Positions 34,126-46,690 of a DNA stretch of 64,000 nucleotides are shown one piece after another. The position numbers were made by a program, and so were the translations under genes. Numbering within the stretch: the first letter of the stretch is position 1; each line of letters opens with the position of its first letter. A model generated the notes under the pieces. The model saw nothing but the letters and a program-made list of their open reading frames with translations, was not told the origin of the DNA and searched no databases. The DNA is from Calvatia gigantea (lineage: Eukaryota; Basidiomycota; Agaricomycetes; Agaricales; Lycoperdaceae): positions 1,612,001 through 1,676,000 of the forward strand of contig JACAAK010000008.1 in NCBI GenBank assembly GCA_025093985.1. The letters are read 5' to 3'.

Positions 34126-34516
34126 TGTCAGGAGTGCTCCAGACAGTGTTAGATGGACTCTCCTGAGTCAGGGCTCCAAGGTTTGGTAGGACACTTGTGG
34201 AGTTGTCCAAGGAGATATGGACTTGTACATAGAGATGTGGACTTAGAGCCACAATGGACACTTTTGTGATCATGTGACCAAGTCACATGATGGTTGGACT
34301 TAGTTAGAACACCTGTGGACACTTTCTGGCTCTTTAGCCTCTTACAACAGTCCACAGGTGAATAGGACAATTTTCTGTTTTGTACTTAGCCTCTTACAAC
34401 AGTCCACAGGACTGGTGTTCAATAAAACACGTTTTTCTCGAGATTCTCCCTATCAAGTCATGTTGTTTCTTCAGTGTTAGGACCGCCAGATGTTCCCCTA
34501 TGCGCTCCCTTCAACA
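34126..34516 (+). repeat. LTR-E solo LTR with target duplication
   Basis: A 391-bp solo LTR starting TGTCAGGAGTGC and ending CTTCAACA, with CCCGC duplicated at 34121-34125 and 34517-34521. It is the LTR family of copia-4. It has two copies of the motif CCTCTTACAACAGTCCACAG and the palindrome TCATGTGAC-N3-GTCACATGA at 34270-34290. It interrupts the LINE-3 ORF2. Confidence 0.92.
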
Positions 34517-35901
34517 CCCGCTGCAAGGTGGCCCTCAAGAGCCTCAATGTCATGCAGAGACAGACGGCCCTGTGGATCATGGGTGCCTTCCAGACTGCTC
34601 CTACAGGGGCCACGGAGACATTTGCGGGTCTCATACCCATCCAACTTCATATACAGAAGCTTGCTACTAGGTCAGATTACAGGATTAAGACCCTGTCACC
34701 TAATCATCCTCTTAGGGCTCTTATGAGCCCTGAGTACTCTGGGTCTGCTAATTTGCACACCCGCTCTGTTGGTCTTATGTCTCCTGCTGTTCGCAAGAAG
34801 ACTAAAGGCTCATTGATCCAGGCTAATGCCAACCTGGTAAACCTCATCGAAGAGTTCAAGCCTATGGCTTTGATTAATCGGCCCAGGTACTGCCTGATGG
34901 ATTGCCACCCTGACCAGGTGTCGTTCATGGAGGTGAAGCTCACTGTGGAGGGAAATGTCAACCCTATGCATATGTATGCTCTCGATGCACACCTTAGGGA
35001 GTGCAGAGAGGATCTCGGGATTGTCCACATGGCAACGGATGCTAGTCTGCCACTGCATGGCAAGTTCCAGGCAGTTTTGTCTGCCCATGTCTATTGCCAA
35101 CATGAGTCTCTTTGGGAGATTACTCGTGTGGCTGGCCGGGTTACAGCACCAGATGCTGAGCTTATGGCTATTGTGCTCGGTGTTCATTTTGCTCTTAAGC
35201 AGGATGACATCAGGCTTATACACATCTTTACTGACTCTATTGCATCAGCAAAGCTCGTAGTTGATCTGTCCATGCACTCCAGGCAGATGCTGTCCCAGGG
35301 AGTGTGTGTGGCACTTAAACAATGGCTCTCTGGGGATCCCCAGAGAGGCATTGAGTTCCTCGCTGTCCCTTCTTCCAAGAAGTGGGAGTTCCATCATGCT
35401 GTTCACTGACATGTCACCTCATTCCCTCAGGTCGCTTGTGGCCCAAGGCCATTTACTTCTATTGCCCAGCTCCGTAGGGAAGCGGTCGATGATGCTCTGG
35501 AGTCATGGTACCAGCTATACTCTACCCCGTCTTATAGGGGGCACAGTAATATGGATTTGGCTTCTGGGGCTGATCCATCTATTCCGGGGAAGCCGACCTA
35601 CCTTTCTGGTGGGCCTTGGCTCCCTCATGTCAGCGGCTCAAACTCACTGTGTGCGAGGGCTGTGCATGCCATAACTGGTCATGCCCCAATTGGATCGTAT
35701 CACATATGATTCTTTCCTAATGAAGGCATAAGCTGCTCGTGTGGCGCCGCTCTTGAGGGGTGCTATCACATATTTGTCAGGTGTCCCAACCACAAACAGG
35801 AGCTTGACAGACCTCCTTAGACCATTCATGAGCTGATTGATTTCCTGAATGCGAACCTGGGGGCCTTCGCATTCAGACCAGATGACGCTGGGATTGGCTG
35901 A
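34517..35901 (+). pseudogene. LINE-3 ORF2 fragment: post-RT region and RNase H
   Basis: One frame continues from 34105-34125 across LTR-E and runs to the normal stop at 35899-35901. It contains the post-RT segment (LKSLNVMQR...), the RNase H block (ATDASLPLHGKF, DAELMAIVLG, IFTDSIASAK) and the C-terminal cysteine motif (CSCGAALEGCYHIFVRCP). In-frame TGA codons at 35407-35409 and 35707-35709 replace TGG or CGA. Confidence 0.85.
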
Positions 35902-36607
35902 GTCAGTGTGCGCAGGGGGTTCCTGTGGGGTCACTGGTCTTCTGGCCTTCTGGGCAGGGAAGTCTTAAGGTAACAGGGGTGGGGTCCCTGGGGGAAGCCT
36001 CCAGCCTTGTGCTGGTGGTTCTCCTTTCCTGGGCTTGGTCTGGGACTTCTCGGGGGGCGAAGGCATAAATAACGGGGGTGGGGTCTCTGGGTGGCAGTGC
36101 AGGTTCATCCTGCTAAACCACTATCTTGGGTGTTGTTTATGCAATGCTTCGAGTTACTACCCTGTCCACTGGGCTGTTCTGGGTCTGGACTGGGCTGATA
36201 CCCTCTTGTCTGGGGAGTTGGGGGTAAGGCAGCTCCAAGCGGGGGCTCCTTGCGCTGGCTCTCCTGACTACACCTGTCCCCCTGAGGGCACTTGGCCACC
36301 GTTGCTGCGGGGTCCACCTCTTGAGGGATGATCAGGGCACTGTCACAGCATGACGGTGCGTCACTGGGTGTATACCACAAGACCTGGGTAACTGGGTCTT
36401 CTTCAGTGTGATGGGCATTTTGGGTGACCAGAGTAGTTTATAAGTAGGGAGTGGTCTGGGTCAGTTTGACTGGGTGACTGCTTGGGCTGGGTTGGGCTGC
36501 TCGTGAACATAGTTTACTCCTAACTCATCGAACTTTGTAGTTGGGGCTTTGTACTTGGCTGCACACGGACTGCAATCAGGCACTGCATTATAAATTGGCG
36601 CAAGCCA

Positions 36608-36638
<31 letters not shown>

Positions 36639-38935
36639 CTCTGTCAGGATGTTTCTCATCCACATGATCTCCTTGCCACCCTCAGCTGCAGCAACATATT
36701 CAGCCTCAGTAGAGGACAGAGTCACAAAAGGCTGGCGCTTTGAGCACCATCCTACAGCGCCACCACTCACTAGAGTTACATAACCACCTGTAGCACATCC
36801 TGTGGCCTTGCAGGAGCCATGGGAAGCGTCAGAGAAGATCTGGAATAGCTCTGGGTTGTCATTACCCTTGTAGACAAGCTTGTACTCAATAGTTCCTTTC
36901 AGATAGAAAAATAAGTGCTTTACAGCAGCCCAGTGCCTCGGAGATAGGTTGTGATTGAACCTCCCAAGATAGGACACAGAGTAAGCAATATCTGGATGAG
37001 TCATGGTGGCAAGATACTGCAGAGAACCCACAGCAGAGAGATAGGGAATGGACTTCATGGCTTTTTGCTCCTCAGGGGTAGGCTGGTCATCAGAGAGCTC
37101 AAGTCCTGGTGGTAAAGGGGTCTTCACAGCATTACAATCATCCATTTTGAAGCGCTCTAGCAATTCTCTGATATACTGAGCCTGGGAGAGCGAAATAGAG
37201 CAATTGGGAGCATCCTGCTTCACCTGTACAGCTAGTAACCAGTTTGTAGCACTGAGGTCTCGCAGTTTGAAGTGTTTAGACAGTTCCTGGACAGCCAAGT
37301 CCATGGTAGAGTCATCCCTTGACACCAGAGTGATATCATCAATGAAGACTGGGACAATCACCTTGACTGATCCCTTGGAATAGATGTAGAGGGAGTTGTC
37401 AGATCTGAGTCTCAAGTAGCCCATAGAGGTCATGACACTGTGTAGCTTCTTATTCCACTGCCTAGCTACCTGTTTGAGGCCATAGAGTGATTTGGTGAGC
37501 TTACAGACATGGTTTGGGCCACCTTGGTAATATCCTTCAGGCTGGGCCATGTAGATCTCTTCATTGAGGTCCCCATAGGTAAAGGCAGAGGAGATGTCAA
37601 TGGAGCGCATTTTGAAGCCCTCTCTTGCAGCCAAGGCTATAATAAGTCTGAGGGATGCAGGACAAAATGTAGGGGCAAAAACCTCAGTGTAATCATAGCC
37701 AGGGCACTGAGAATAGCCCTTAGCAACTAAGTGGGCTTTGTGGTGCTCTACAGAGCCATCAGGATTGCACTTGACCTTGAAAACCCATCTAGAGTTGACC
37801 AGCTTCTTTCCAGAAAGTAGCTCAACTAGTTCCCAGGTGTTGTTGGACTCCAGGGCAAAGATTTCGTCGTCACAAGCTCTAGACCAGTCCTGGGCATCAG
37901 GGGACCTCATAGCAACCTTATAGGTGCAAGGATCAGGCCCAGAAACAGTGCCAGCAAACTCCACCTCTTTATATCCACTGTCAGCCCAATAGACAGCTTC
38001 CTGATCATCAAAATCGTCCTCCTCAGGCTCAGGAGACAGCTTGATCCTCCACCACTCTCCTGGCAGTTTCTTGGTGTGATTTGAGCACCTAGGAAGGTGT
38101 GGGGGCTCAATTACTGGTGGAACACTGGGAGGAGTGCTGGGGAGCTGTACAGGAGCTGTAGGAGGCATCACAGGAGGCTCTGAGGGCTCAGGACTGTAGA
38201 CTTGTGGGGGCTGAAACTAGGATGGTGATGAGATGATGTTATCTTTGCAGGGTCCTTCTTGAAAAGGAAGTGGATGGACTGATGGTGCTCTGGGAGCTTC
38301 AGGAGCATCCAGAGCGGGCTAGGGTGACTCAGGCAGGTAGTCTACATCACCCCCCTTATCTTCAAGACGTGGAAGCATCTGGGAAGGTCCAGGAGATGAG
38401 ATAGACGAGGTAGAAGGTGGTGAGACTTCAGGGGAGGATAGAGGGCCAGCAAATGATGGTATAGCATTCATTTTTGCTCTAGATAGTCCAGGGAAGTGTC
38501 TCTCATTGAAATCTGCATGCTCTGAGATCCTGGTTTGCCTAGTGGTAGGGTTATAGAACTTCCAACCTTTGTAGCCAGTGGGATATCCAATAAAAACACA
38601 TTTTTCAAAGTAAGGCTGCAAAGAATTCTGCTTATCTTGCTGTATATGCACATGGGCAGTACACCCCCACACTCTGAGGTGTGAAACATCGGATTTTTGC
38701 TTGTAGAAGGCCTCAAAAGGTGTGGTTTTTGGTAGAGTGGAGGTAGGGAGCCTATTCCACACATGGACCATGGCAGCTATGCATTTGCCTCAAAAACTCA
38801 CTGGCAAACCGGACTCCGAGAGCATGGCAGTGATTCTCTCACCCATAGTCCTATTAGCCCTCTCAGTAAGACCATTCTGCTGGGGCCTATTTCGCACAGA
38901 ATGCCTCCTCTCAATGCCACACAGCCTTGTGAACT
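36639..38935 (-). pseudogene. copia-2, fragment from integrase to RNase H
   Basis: A minus-strand copia copy very close to copia-3. From 38935: end of the integrase core (NRTMGERITAMLSES), the MVHVWNRLPTSTLPK block, a Pro-rich linker, RT with VFIDDITLVS, and RNase H up to STEAEYVAAAEGGKEIMWM. The last 60 codons and the 3' LTR are cut by the LINE-3 tail at 36638; the 5' half is cut by LINE-4 at 38936. A few stops are visible (for example before 38171, and at the block near 38790). Confidence 0.87.
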
Positions 38936-40329
38936 ATGCTAACCCACATCGTAAGAGCAGGTTGGGCTAAGGGTCTCAGGACTAGCATTGTGGCATTTGA
39001 CATAGCGCAGTTCTTTTCATCATTGCACCATGATATGTTGGTGGCAATACTCCGCAAGCAAGGATTTGCCCCTGAGCTGGTCGAGTTCTTTGCACACTAC
39101 TTGGTAGGACGGAAGACCCAGTATTGCTGGGATTCTTTCAAGTCCAGGCCATTTCCATCTGACGTGGGGGTAGGGCAGGGTTCTGCCCTCTCCCCCGTCC
39201 TCTCAGCCCTGTACATAGCTCCGCTAATGTGGCTTTTCGACAGGGAGGCATCACATCTAGGGACGACTCTCTTGTCATATGTTGATGATGGTACCATCAT
39301 TGTCCAGTCTAAGGACTGGGGATCTAACCTTGTGGCTCTTAGAGAGGCATACAGTATTATATTCAGGCTCTTTGAGCGCTTTGCCTTGGTACTTGAGCAT
39401 GACAAGTCTGAGGTCTTTCACTTTTCCCGCAAGCACGGGAATGACGATCTGCTGATTGACCTAGGCTTTGCCCCGTTCACTGGTGATACGCCGCTTCGAC
39501 CCAAGCCCTATTGGAGGTATTTGGGTTTCTACTTCGACTGTGCCCTTACGTTTAAGGAGCATGTTCACTACTATTCTACCAAAGCTTTGTCTATGGTGAA
39601 AGCCATGAAAATGCTTGGTAACTCCACGAGAGGCTTGCGGCCTATGCAGAAGTGCCTCCTTTATCAGTTGTGTGTTGTTCCTATTGCGACATATGGCTTC
39701 AAACTTTGGTTCTTCAAGGGCTCTCGCTGCAAGGCGGCCCTTAAGAGCCTGAATGTCATGTAGAGATGGGCGGCCCTGTGGATTACAGGTGCATTCCGGA
39801 CTGCTCCTACTGGGGCCGCAGAGTTATTCGCGGGTCTCATACCCATCCAGCTTCATATACAGAAGCTTGCTGTCAGGTCAGACTACAGGATTAAGACCCT
39901 GTCACCTAATCATCCCCTTAGGGCCCTTATGAGCCCTGAGTATTCTGGGTCTGCTAAGCTGCATGCCCGCTCTATCGGTCTTATGTCTCCTGCTATTCGC
40001 AAGAAGACTAAAGGCTCCTTAATCCAGGCTGATGCCAACCTGGTGAACCTTGTCGAGAAATTTGAGCCTATGGCCTCAATTAATCAGCCCGGATACCGCC
40101 TGATGGACTGCCACCCTGACCAGGTGTCATTCATGGAGGTGAAGCTCAATGCAGAGGGTAATACCGACCCCGCGCATATGTATGCTCTCAACATGCGCCT
40201 TGGGGAGTGCAGGGAGGATCTCGGGATTGTCCATATGGTGACAGATGCAAGTCTGCCACTTCATGGCAAGTTCCAGGCAGTCTCATCTGCCCATGTCTAT
40301 TGCTGATATGAGTGTCTCCGGGAGATTAC
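38936..40329 (+). pseudogene. LINE-4 ORF2 fragment: RT to RNase H start
   Basis: A 5'-truncated plus-strand LINE. RT is well preserved: AFDIAQFFSSLHHDML, VGQGSALSPVLSALYIAP, LLSYVDDGTII. One TAG at 39761-39763 replaces CAG. The RNase H segment begins near 40225 and is cut after LREIT by an inverted LTR-E piece at 40330. No poly-A tail remains. Confidence 0.86.
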
Positions 40330-40476
40330 TGTTGAATGGAGCGTGTAGGGGAACGTCTGGTGGTCCTAACACTGAAGAAACAACGCAACTTGATAGGGAG
40401 AATCTCGAGAAAAACGTGTTTTATTGAACACCAGTCCTGTGGACTGTTGTAAGAGGCTAAGTACAAAACAGAAAAT
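40330..40476 (-). repeat. LTR-E fragment
   Basis: The 3' 147 bases of LTR-E in reverse, starting TGTTGAATGGAGCG. LINE-4 ends at ATTAC just before it. The outer half of the LTR is missing where LINE-5 begins at 40477. Confidence 0.82.
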
Positions 40477-43186
40477 GCTGGGACTTTTTCAAGTCCGAGC
40501 CATTCCCATCGGATGTGGGGGTGGGGCAGGGATCTGCCCTCTCTCCTGTCCTCTCGGCCTTGTACATAGCTCCGCTAATGTGGCTTTTCGATAGAGAGGC
40601 GTCTCGTCTAGGGACGACCCTTCTGTCATACGTCGATGATGGCACCATCATTGCCCAGTCGAAAGACTGGGGATCTAACCTTGCGGCTCTTAAGGAGGCG
40701 TATGGTATTATATTCAGGCTCTTTGAGCGATTCGCCTTGGTACTTGAGCACGACAAGTCCGAGGTTTTTCACTTCTCCCGTAAGCACGGGGATGATAATC
40801 CACCGATAGACCTGGGCTTTGCCCCATTCACTGGTGATACACCGCTTCAGCCCAAGCCTTATTGGAGGTATCTGGGCTTCTACTTCGACCGTGCCCTTAC
40901 TTTTAAGGAGCACGTCCGTTACTACTCTACTAAAGCACTCTCCACGGTGAAAGCCATGAAGATGCTTGGTAATTCTACGAGGGGCTTGCGGCCTATGCAG
41001 AAGCGCCTCCTTTATCGGTCGTGTGTTGTACCTATTGCGACATATGGCTTTAAACTCTGGTTCTTCAAGGGCTCTCGCTGTAAGGCGGCCCTTAAGAGTC
41101 TGAACGTCATGCAGAGACGGGCAGCCCTGTGGATTACAGGCACGTTCCGGACTGCTCCTACTGGGGCCGCGGAGTCATTCGCGGGTCTCATACCTATCCA
41201 GCTCCACATACAGAAGCTTGCTGTCAGGTCGGACTACAGGATTAAGACCCTGTCACCTAACCATCCTCTCAGAGCCCTCATGAGCCCTGAATATTCCGGG
41301 TCTGCTAAGTTGCACACTCGCTCTGTCGGTCTTATGTCTCCTGCGGTTCGCAAGAAGACTAAGGGCTCTTTAATCCAGGCTGATGCCAGCCTGGTAAACC
41401 TCGTCGAGGAGTTTGAGCCTATGGCTTCAATCAATCGGCCCGGATACCGCCTGATGGACTGCCACCCTGACCAGGTGTCGTTCATGGAGGTGAAACTCAA
41501 TGCGGAGGGTAATACCGACCCCGAGCATATGTATGCTCTCAACGCGCGCCTCAGGGAGTGCAGGGAGGACTTCGGGATTGTTCATATGGCGACGGACGCA
41601 AGTCTGCCGCTTCATGGCAAGTTCCAGGCAGTTTCATCTGCCTATGTCTATCGCCAACGGGAGTGTCTCCGGGAGATCACTCGCGTGGCAGGCCGGGTCA
41701 CAGCGCCTGATGCTGAACTCATGGCCATTGCACTTGGCGTTCATTTTGCCCTTAAGCAGAATGACGTCAGGCTCATACGCGTATTCACTGACTCTATTGT
41801 GTCAGTGAAGCTCGCAGTTGATCCGTCTACACACTCTGGGCAGATGCTGTCCCAAGGGGTGTGTGTGGCGCTTAAGCACTGGCTCTCTGGGGATCCCCAG
41901 AGAGGCATTGAGTTTCTCGCTGTCCCTTCTTCCGAGAAGTGGGAGTTTCACCATGCTGTTCACTGGCATGTCACCTCGTTCCCTCAGGTCGCTTATGGTC
42001 TGAGGCCGTTCACTTCTATTGCCCACCTGCGCAAAGAGGTGGTCGATGATGTTCTAGAGTCATGGCGTCAGCTGTACTCTACCTCTTCGTACAAGGGGCG
42101 TAGTAACATGGACCTTGCCTCAGGGGCAGATCCAGCTATTCCGGGGAAGCCGTCCTACCTTTCTGGTGGGCCCTGGCTCCCTCATGTTAGCGGCTCTAAC
42201 TCACTTTGTGCGAGGGCCATGCGTGCTGTCACAGGTCATGCTCCGATTGGGTTGTACCGCGTATGATTCTTTCCTAACGAAAGTGTTGGCTGCTCGTGTG
42301 GCGCCGCTCTCGAGGGGCGCTATCATATTTTCGTCAGGTGTCCCAACCACAAGAGGGAACTTGACAGACCTCCTCAGACCATTCGTGAGCTGATTGATTT
42401 CCTGAATGCGAACCCCGGGGCGTTTGCGTTCAGACTGGATGATGCTGGGATCGGCTGAGCTGGCGCGTGCAGGGGGTCCCGGCGGTGTCGCTGGTCTTCT
42501 GGCCTACTGGGTGGAGAAGTCGCAAGGCAACAGGGGTGGGGTCCCTGGGGGGTGCTTCTGGCCTCGGCTGGTGGTGCTCCTTTCCTGGGCTTGGTCGGGG
42601 GCTTTGTGGGGGGCGAAGGCGTTAAATAACGGGGGTGGGGTCCCCGGGTGGCGGTGCGGGTTCGTCCTGCTAAGCTGCTTTCTTGGGCACTGTCTTGACG
42701 GCGCTTCGAGTTGCTACCCTGCCCGTTGCGTCGCTCTAGATCGGGCCTGGGCTGATACCCTTTCACTTGGGAAGTTGGGGGTAAGGCGGCTCCAAGCGGG
42801 GGCTCCTTGCACTGGCTCTCCTGACTACACCTGTCCCCTCTCGGGTGCTCGGCCGCCGTTGCCGCTGGGCCCGCCGCTTGTGGGATGATCAGGGCACCGC
42901 CGCGCGGCGGCGATGCGTCACTGGGTGTACACCACAAGACCTGGGCAACTGGGTCTTCTTCAATGTGATGGGCATTTCGGGGAACCGGGGGATTTGGCAA
43001 GTAAGGGGTGGTCTGGTCTGGTCTGGGTTAGCGCTTGGGTTGGGTTGGGCTGCTTCTGAACAGTAGATTACTCTTAACTCATCGGACTTTGTAGTTGGGG
43101 CTTTGTACTTAGCTACACGCGGACTGCGATCGGGCACTGCGTTATAAATTGGCGCAAGCCATGATTTTAAAAAAAAAAAAAAAAAA
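40477..43186 (+). mobile_element. LINE-5, 5'-truncated LINE with good coding potential
   Basis: A plus-strand LINE from mid-RT to an 18-base A tail (43169-43186). The 3' UTR is about 710 bases with several runs of four to six G (for example near 42530-42555 and 42620-42655) and ends with the family tail GGCGCAAGCCATGATTTT. After the tail comes an LTR-D fragment. Confidence 0.88.
40479..42458 (+). pseudogene. LINE-5 ORF2, RT through C-terminal zinc motif
   Basis: The frame is open from 40479 to 42458 apart from a single TGA at 42264-42266, in place of the CGA seen at 45769. It has VGQGSALSPVLSALYIAP and YVDDGTIIAQS (RT active site), the EHDKSEVFHFSRKHG segment, a post-RT domain, RNase H (ATDASLPLHGKF, DAELMAIALG, VFTDSIVSVK) and the CSCGAALEGRYHIFVRCP motif near the end. 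It lacks the endonuclease and the first RT blocks. This is the best preserved RT-RNase H stretch of the family in the window. Confidence 0.87.
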
Positions 43187-43338
43187 GACTTGTAGCTTCC
43201 TGTGGACGCTTTGAGAGCCTTTAGTCTCTTACAGTTGTCCACAGTAATTGTGGATTTCCTCCTTTAATATTAATCCAATAGACTTCGTTCCACCACTGTT
43301 AGGACCGTCTCAACATCCCCCACGCGCACCTCTTTACA
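43187..43338 (+). repeat. LTR-D fragment
   Basis: It matches the last 152 bases of the solo LTR-D at 44800-45092, apart from an internal deletion between the paired CTCTTACAGTTGTCCACAG motifs. It ends CTCTTTACA. The first part is missing at the LINE-5 tail. LINE-6 starts directly after. Confidence 0.82.
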
Positions 43339-45957
43339 TTAGGCCCATAGTTCTTCTCAACACGCTGGGTAAGCTGTTTGAGAAAATGATCGCGACTAGG
43401 CTCCAGTTTGACTCTGTCAAATTTGGGGTCTTTCACCCTAATCAGCTCGGAGGTGTGATCCAATGATCCACTGAGGATGCTGGCCTAATGCTGACCCACA
43501 TCGTAAGAGCAGGATGGGCTAAGGGCCTCAGGACTAGCGTTGTGGCTTTTGACATAGCGCAGTTCTTTCCGTCATTGCACCATGATATGCTGGTGGCAAT
43601 ACTGCGCAAGCAAGGATTCACCCCTGAGTTGGTCGAGTTCTTTGCGTACTATCTGGTAGGACGGAAGACCCAGTATTGCTGGGACTCTTTCAAGTCTGAG
43701 CCATTTCCATCGGATGTGGGGGTGGGGCAGGGATCTGCCCTCTCTCCCGTCCTGTCGGCCTTATACATAGCTCCGCTAATGTGGCTTTTCGACAGGGAGG
43801 CGTCACGTCTTGGGACGACTCTTCTGTCATACGTCAATGATGGTACCATCATTGCCCAGTCGAAAGACTGGGGATCTAACCTTGTGGCTCTTAAGGAGGC
43901 ATATGGTATTATATTCAGGCTCTTTGAGCGCTTCGCCTTGGTACTTGAACACGACAAGTCCGAGGTTTTTCACTTCTCCCATAAGCACGGAGATGATAAT
44001 CCACCAATAGACCTGGGCTTTGCCCCATTCACTGGTGATACACCGCTCCGGCCCAAGCCTTATTGGAGGTATTTGGGCTTCTACTTCGACCGCGCCCTTA
44101 CTTTCAAGGAGCATGTTCGTTATTACTCTACTAAAGCACTCTCTACGGTGAAGGCCATGAAGATGCTTGGTAATTCTACAAGGGGCTTGCGGCCTATGCA
44201 GAAGCGCCTCCTTTATCAGTCATGTGTTGTTCCCATTGCGACATATGGCTTTAAACTCTGGTTCTTCAAGGGCTCTCGCTGTAAGGCGGCCCTTAAGAGC
44301 CTGAACATCATGTAGAGACGGGCGGCCCTGTGGATTACAGGTGCTTTCTGGACTGCTCCTACTGGGGCCACGGAGTCATTCGCAGGTCTCATACCCATCC
44401 AGCTTCACATACAGAAGCTTGCTGTCAGGTCAGACTACAGGATTAAGACCCTGTCACCTAACCACCCCCTCAGGGCCCTTATGAGCCCTGAATATTCCGG
44501 GTCTGCTAAGTTGCACACTTGCTCTATCGGTCTTATGTCTCCTGCGGTTCGCAAGAAGACTAAGGGCTCCCTAATCCAGGCTGATTCCAGCCTGGTAAAC
44601 CTCGTCGCGGAGTTTGAGCCTATGGCTTCAATCAATCGGCCCGGATACCGCCTGATGGACTGCCACCCTGACCAGGTGTCGTTCATGGAGGTGAAACTCA
44701 ATGCGGAGGGTAATACTGACCCCGAGCACATGTATGCTCTCAATGCACGCCTCAGGGAGTGCAGGGAGGACCTCGGGATTGTTCATATGGCGATGGACGT
44801 GTTAGATGTGGTCTCATCAGTCCTATAGATAGATTGGGACTTATCACTGATGGAGTTTTAGTCAGGTGATGAGTCACATGACACAGGTGGACTTGTAGCT
44901 TCCTGTGGACGCTTTGAGAGCCTTTAGTCTCTTACAGTTGTCCACAGGTGAGCAAAGTATTGTAACTTCATTATCCAGTCTCTTACAGTTGTCCACAGTA
45001 ATTGTGGATTTCCTCCTTTAATATTAATCCAATAGACTTCGTTCCACCACTGTTAGGACCGTCTCAACGTCCCCCACGCGCACCTCTTTACAGGACGCAA
45101 GTCTGCCACTCCATGGCAAGTTCCAGGCAGTTTCATCTACCCATGTCTATCACCAATGGGAGTGTCTCCGGGAGATCACTCGCGTGGCAGGCCGAGTCAC
45201 AGCGCCTGATGCTGAGCTCATGGCCATTGCACTTGGCATTCATTTTGCTCTTAAGCAGGATGACATCAGGCTCATACGTGTATTCACTGACTCTATTGCG
45301 TCAGCGAAGCTCGCAGTTGATCCGTCTACACATTCCGGGCAGATGCTGTCCCAAGGGGTGTGTGTGGCGCTTAAGCAATGGCTCTCTGGGGATCCCTGGA
45401 GAGGCATTGAATTCCTCGCTGTCCCTTCTTCCAAGAAGTGGGAGTTTCACCATGCTGTTCACCAGCATGTCACCTCATTCCCTCAGGTCGCTTATGGCTT
45501 GAGGCCGTTCACTTCTATTGCCCACCTGCATAAAGAGGCGGTTGAAGATGTTCTGGAGTCATGGCGCCAGCTATACTCTACCTCTTCTTATAAGGGGCGT
45601 AGTAATATGGATCTCGCCTCTGGGGCGGACCCATCTGTTCCAGGGAAGCCGACCTACCTTTCTGGTGGGCCCTGGCTCCCTTATGTTAGCAGCTCCAACT
45701 CGCTCTGTGCGAGGGCCGTGCGTGCCGTCACCGGTCATGCTCCGATTGGGTCGTACCGTGTACGATTCTTTCCTACTGAAAGTGTTAGCTGTTCATGTGG
45801 TGCCGCTCTCGAGGGGCGCTATCACATATTTGTCAGGTGTCCCAACCACAAGAGGGAGCTTGACAGGCCTCCTCAGACCATTCGTGAGCTGATTGATTTC
45901 CTGAACGCGAACCCTGGGGCGTTTGCGTTCAGACCAGATGATGCTGGGATCAGCTGA
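43339..45957 (+). pseudogene. LINE-6 ORF2 fragment: RT, RNase H, zinc motif
   Basis: It starts at RPIVLLNTLGKLFEKMIATRL and is interrupted at 43464-43466 (TGA for CGG in LINE-7) and 44313-44315 (TAG for CAG). The RT signature is altered to YVNDGTII at about 43835, an Asp-to-Asn change in the catalytic motif (GAT to AAT). After LTR-D the frame resumes with RNase H and stays open to the stop at 45955-45957. Confidence 0.86.
44800..45092 (+). repeat. LTR-D solo LTR with target duplication
   Basis: A 293-bp solo LTR starting TGTTAGATGTGG and ending CTCTTTACA, with GGACG duplicated at 44795-44799 and 45093-45097. It is almost identical to both LTRs of copia-3, so it comes from a recent insertion of that family. 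It interrupts the RNase H region of LINE-6. Confidence 0.93.
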
Positions 45958-46690
45958 GCTGGTGTGCGCGGGGGGCTCCTGCGGCGTCACTGGTCTTCTG
46001 ACCTACTAGGTGGAGAAGTCACAAGGCAACAGGGGTGGGGTCCCTGGGGGGTGCTTCTGGCTTCGGCTGGTGGTGCTCCTTTCCTGGGCTTGGTTGGGGG
46101 CTTCACGGGGGGTGAAGGCGTTAAATAACGGGGGTGGGGTCCCCGGGTGGCAGTGCGGGTTCGTCCTGCTTAGCTGCTTTCTTGGGCACCGTCTAGGCAG
46201 TGCTTCGAGTTGCTACCCTGCCTGCTGTGTTGCCCTGGATCAGGACTGGGCTGATACCCTTTCACTTGGGAAGTTGGGGGTAAGGTGGCTCCAAGCGGGG
46301 GCTCCTTGCGCTGGCTCTCCTGATTACACCTGTCCCCTCTCAGGCGCTTGGCCGCCGTTGCCGCCGGGCCCGCCGCTTGTGGGATGATCAGGGCACCGCC
46401 GCAGAGTGGCGGTGCGTTACTGGGTGTACACCACAAGACCTGGGCAACTGGGTCTCCTTCAGTGTGATGGGCATTTCGGGCGACCGGAGGATTTGGCAAG
46501 TAGGGGGTAGACTGGTCTGGTCTGGGTTAGCGCTTGGGTTGGGTTGGGCTGCCTCTGAACAGTAGATTACTCTTAACTCATCGGACCTTGTAGTTAGGGG
46601 ATTTGTACTCTGCTACACGCGGACTGCGATCGGGCACCGCATTATAAATTGGCGCAAGCCTTGATTTAAAAAAAAAAAAAAAAAAAAAAA

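Larger units (their letters stand above)
34105..36638 (+). mobile_element. LINE-3, 5'-truncated LINE split by LTR-E
   Basis: A plus-strand LINE from the RT thumb region to a 25-base A tail (36614-36638). LTR-E interrupts it 21 bases in. The A tail is followed at once by copia-2 sequence, so LINE-3 inserted into copia-2. The tail block TATAAATTGGCGCAAGCC is intact. Confidence 0.88.
43339..46690 (+). mobile_element. LINE-6, 5'-truncated LINE split by LTR-D
   Basis: A plus-strand LINE from the early RT region to a 23-base A tail (46668-46690), interrupted by a solo LTR-D at 44800-45092. The A tail abuts copia-4 inside its linker/RT region, so LINE-6 inserted into copia-4. Confidence 0.88.

Noticed and set aside
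32852..36638. LINE-2b and LINE-3 as a single twin-primed insertion
   Set aside because: Twin priming gives one poly-A end; here both halves carry one.
36612..38171. Copia frame ending in a run of phenylalanines
   Set aside because: The Phe run is the LINE-3 A tail read in reverse; copia-2 sequence ends at 36639.
46613..46690. C-terminus of copia-4 extending into 46613
   Set aside because: This part is LINE-6 3' UTR and tail, not copia sequence.
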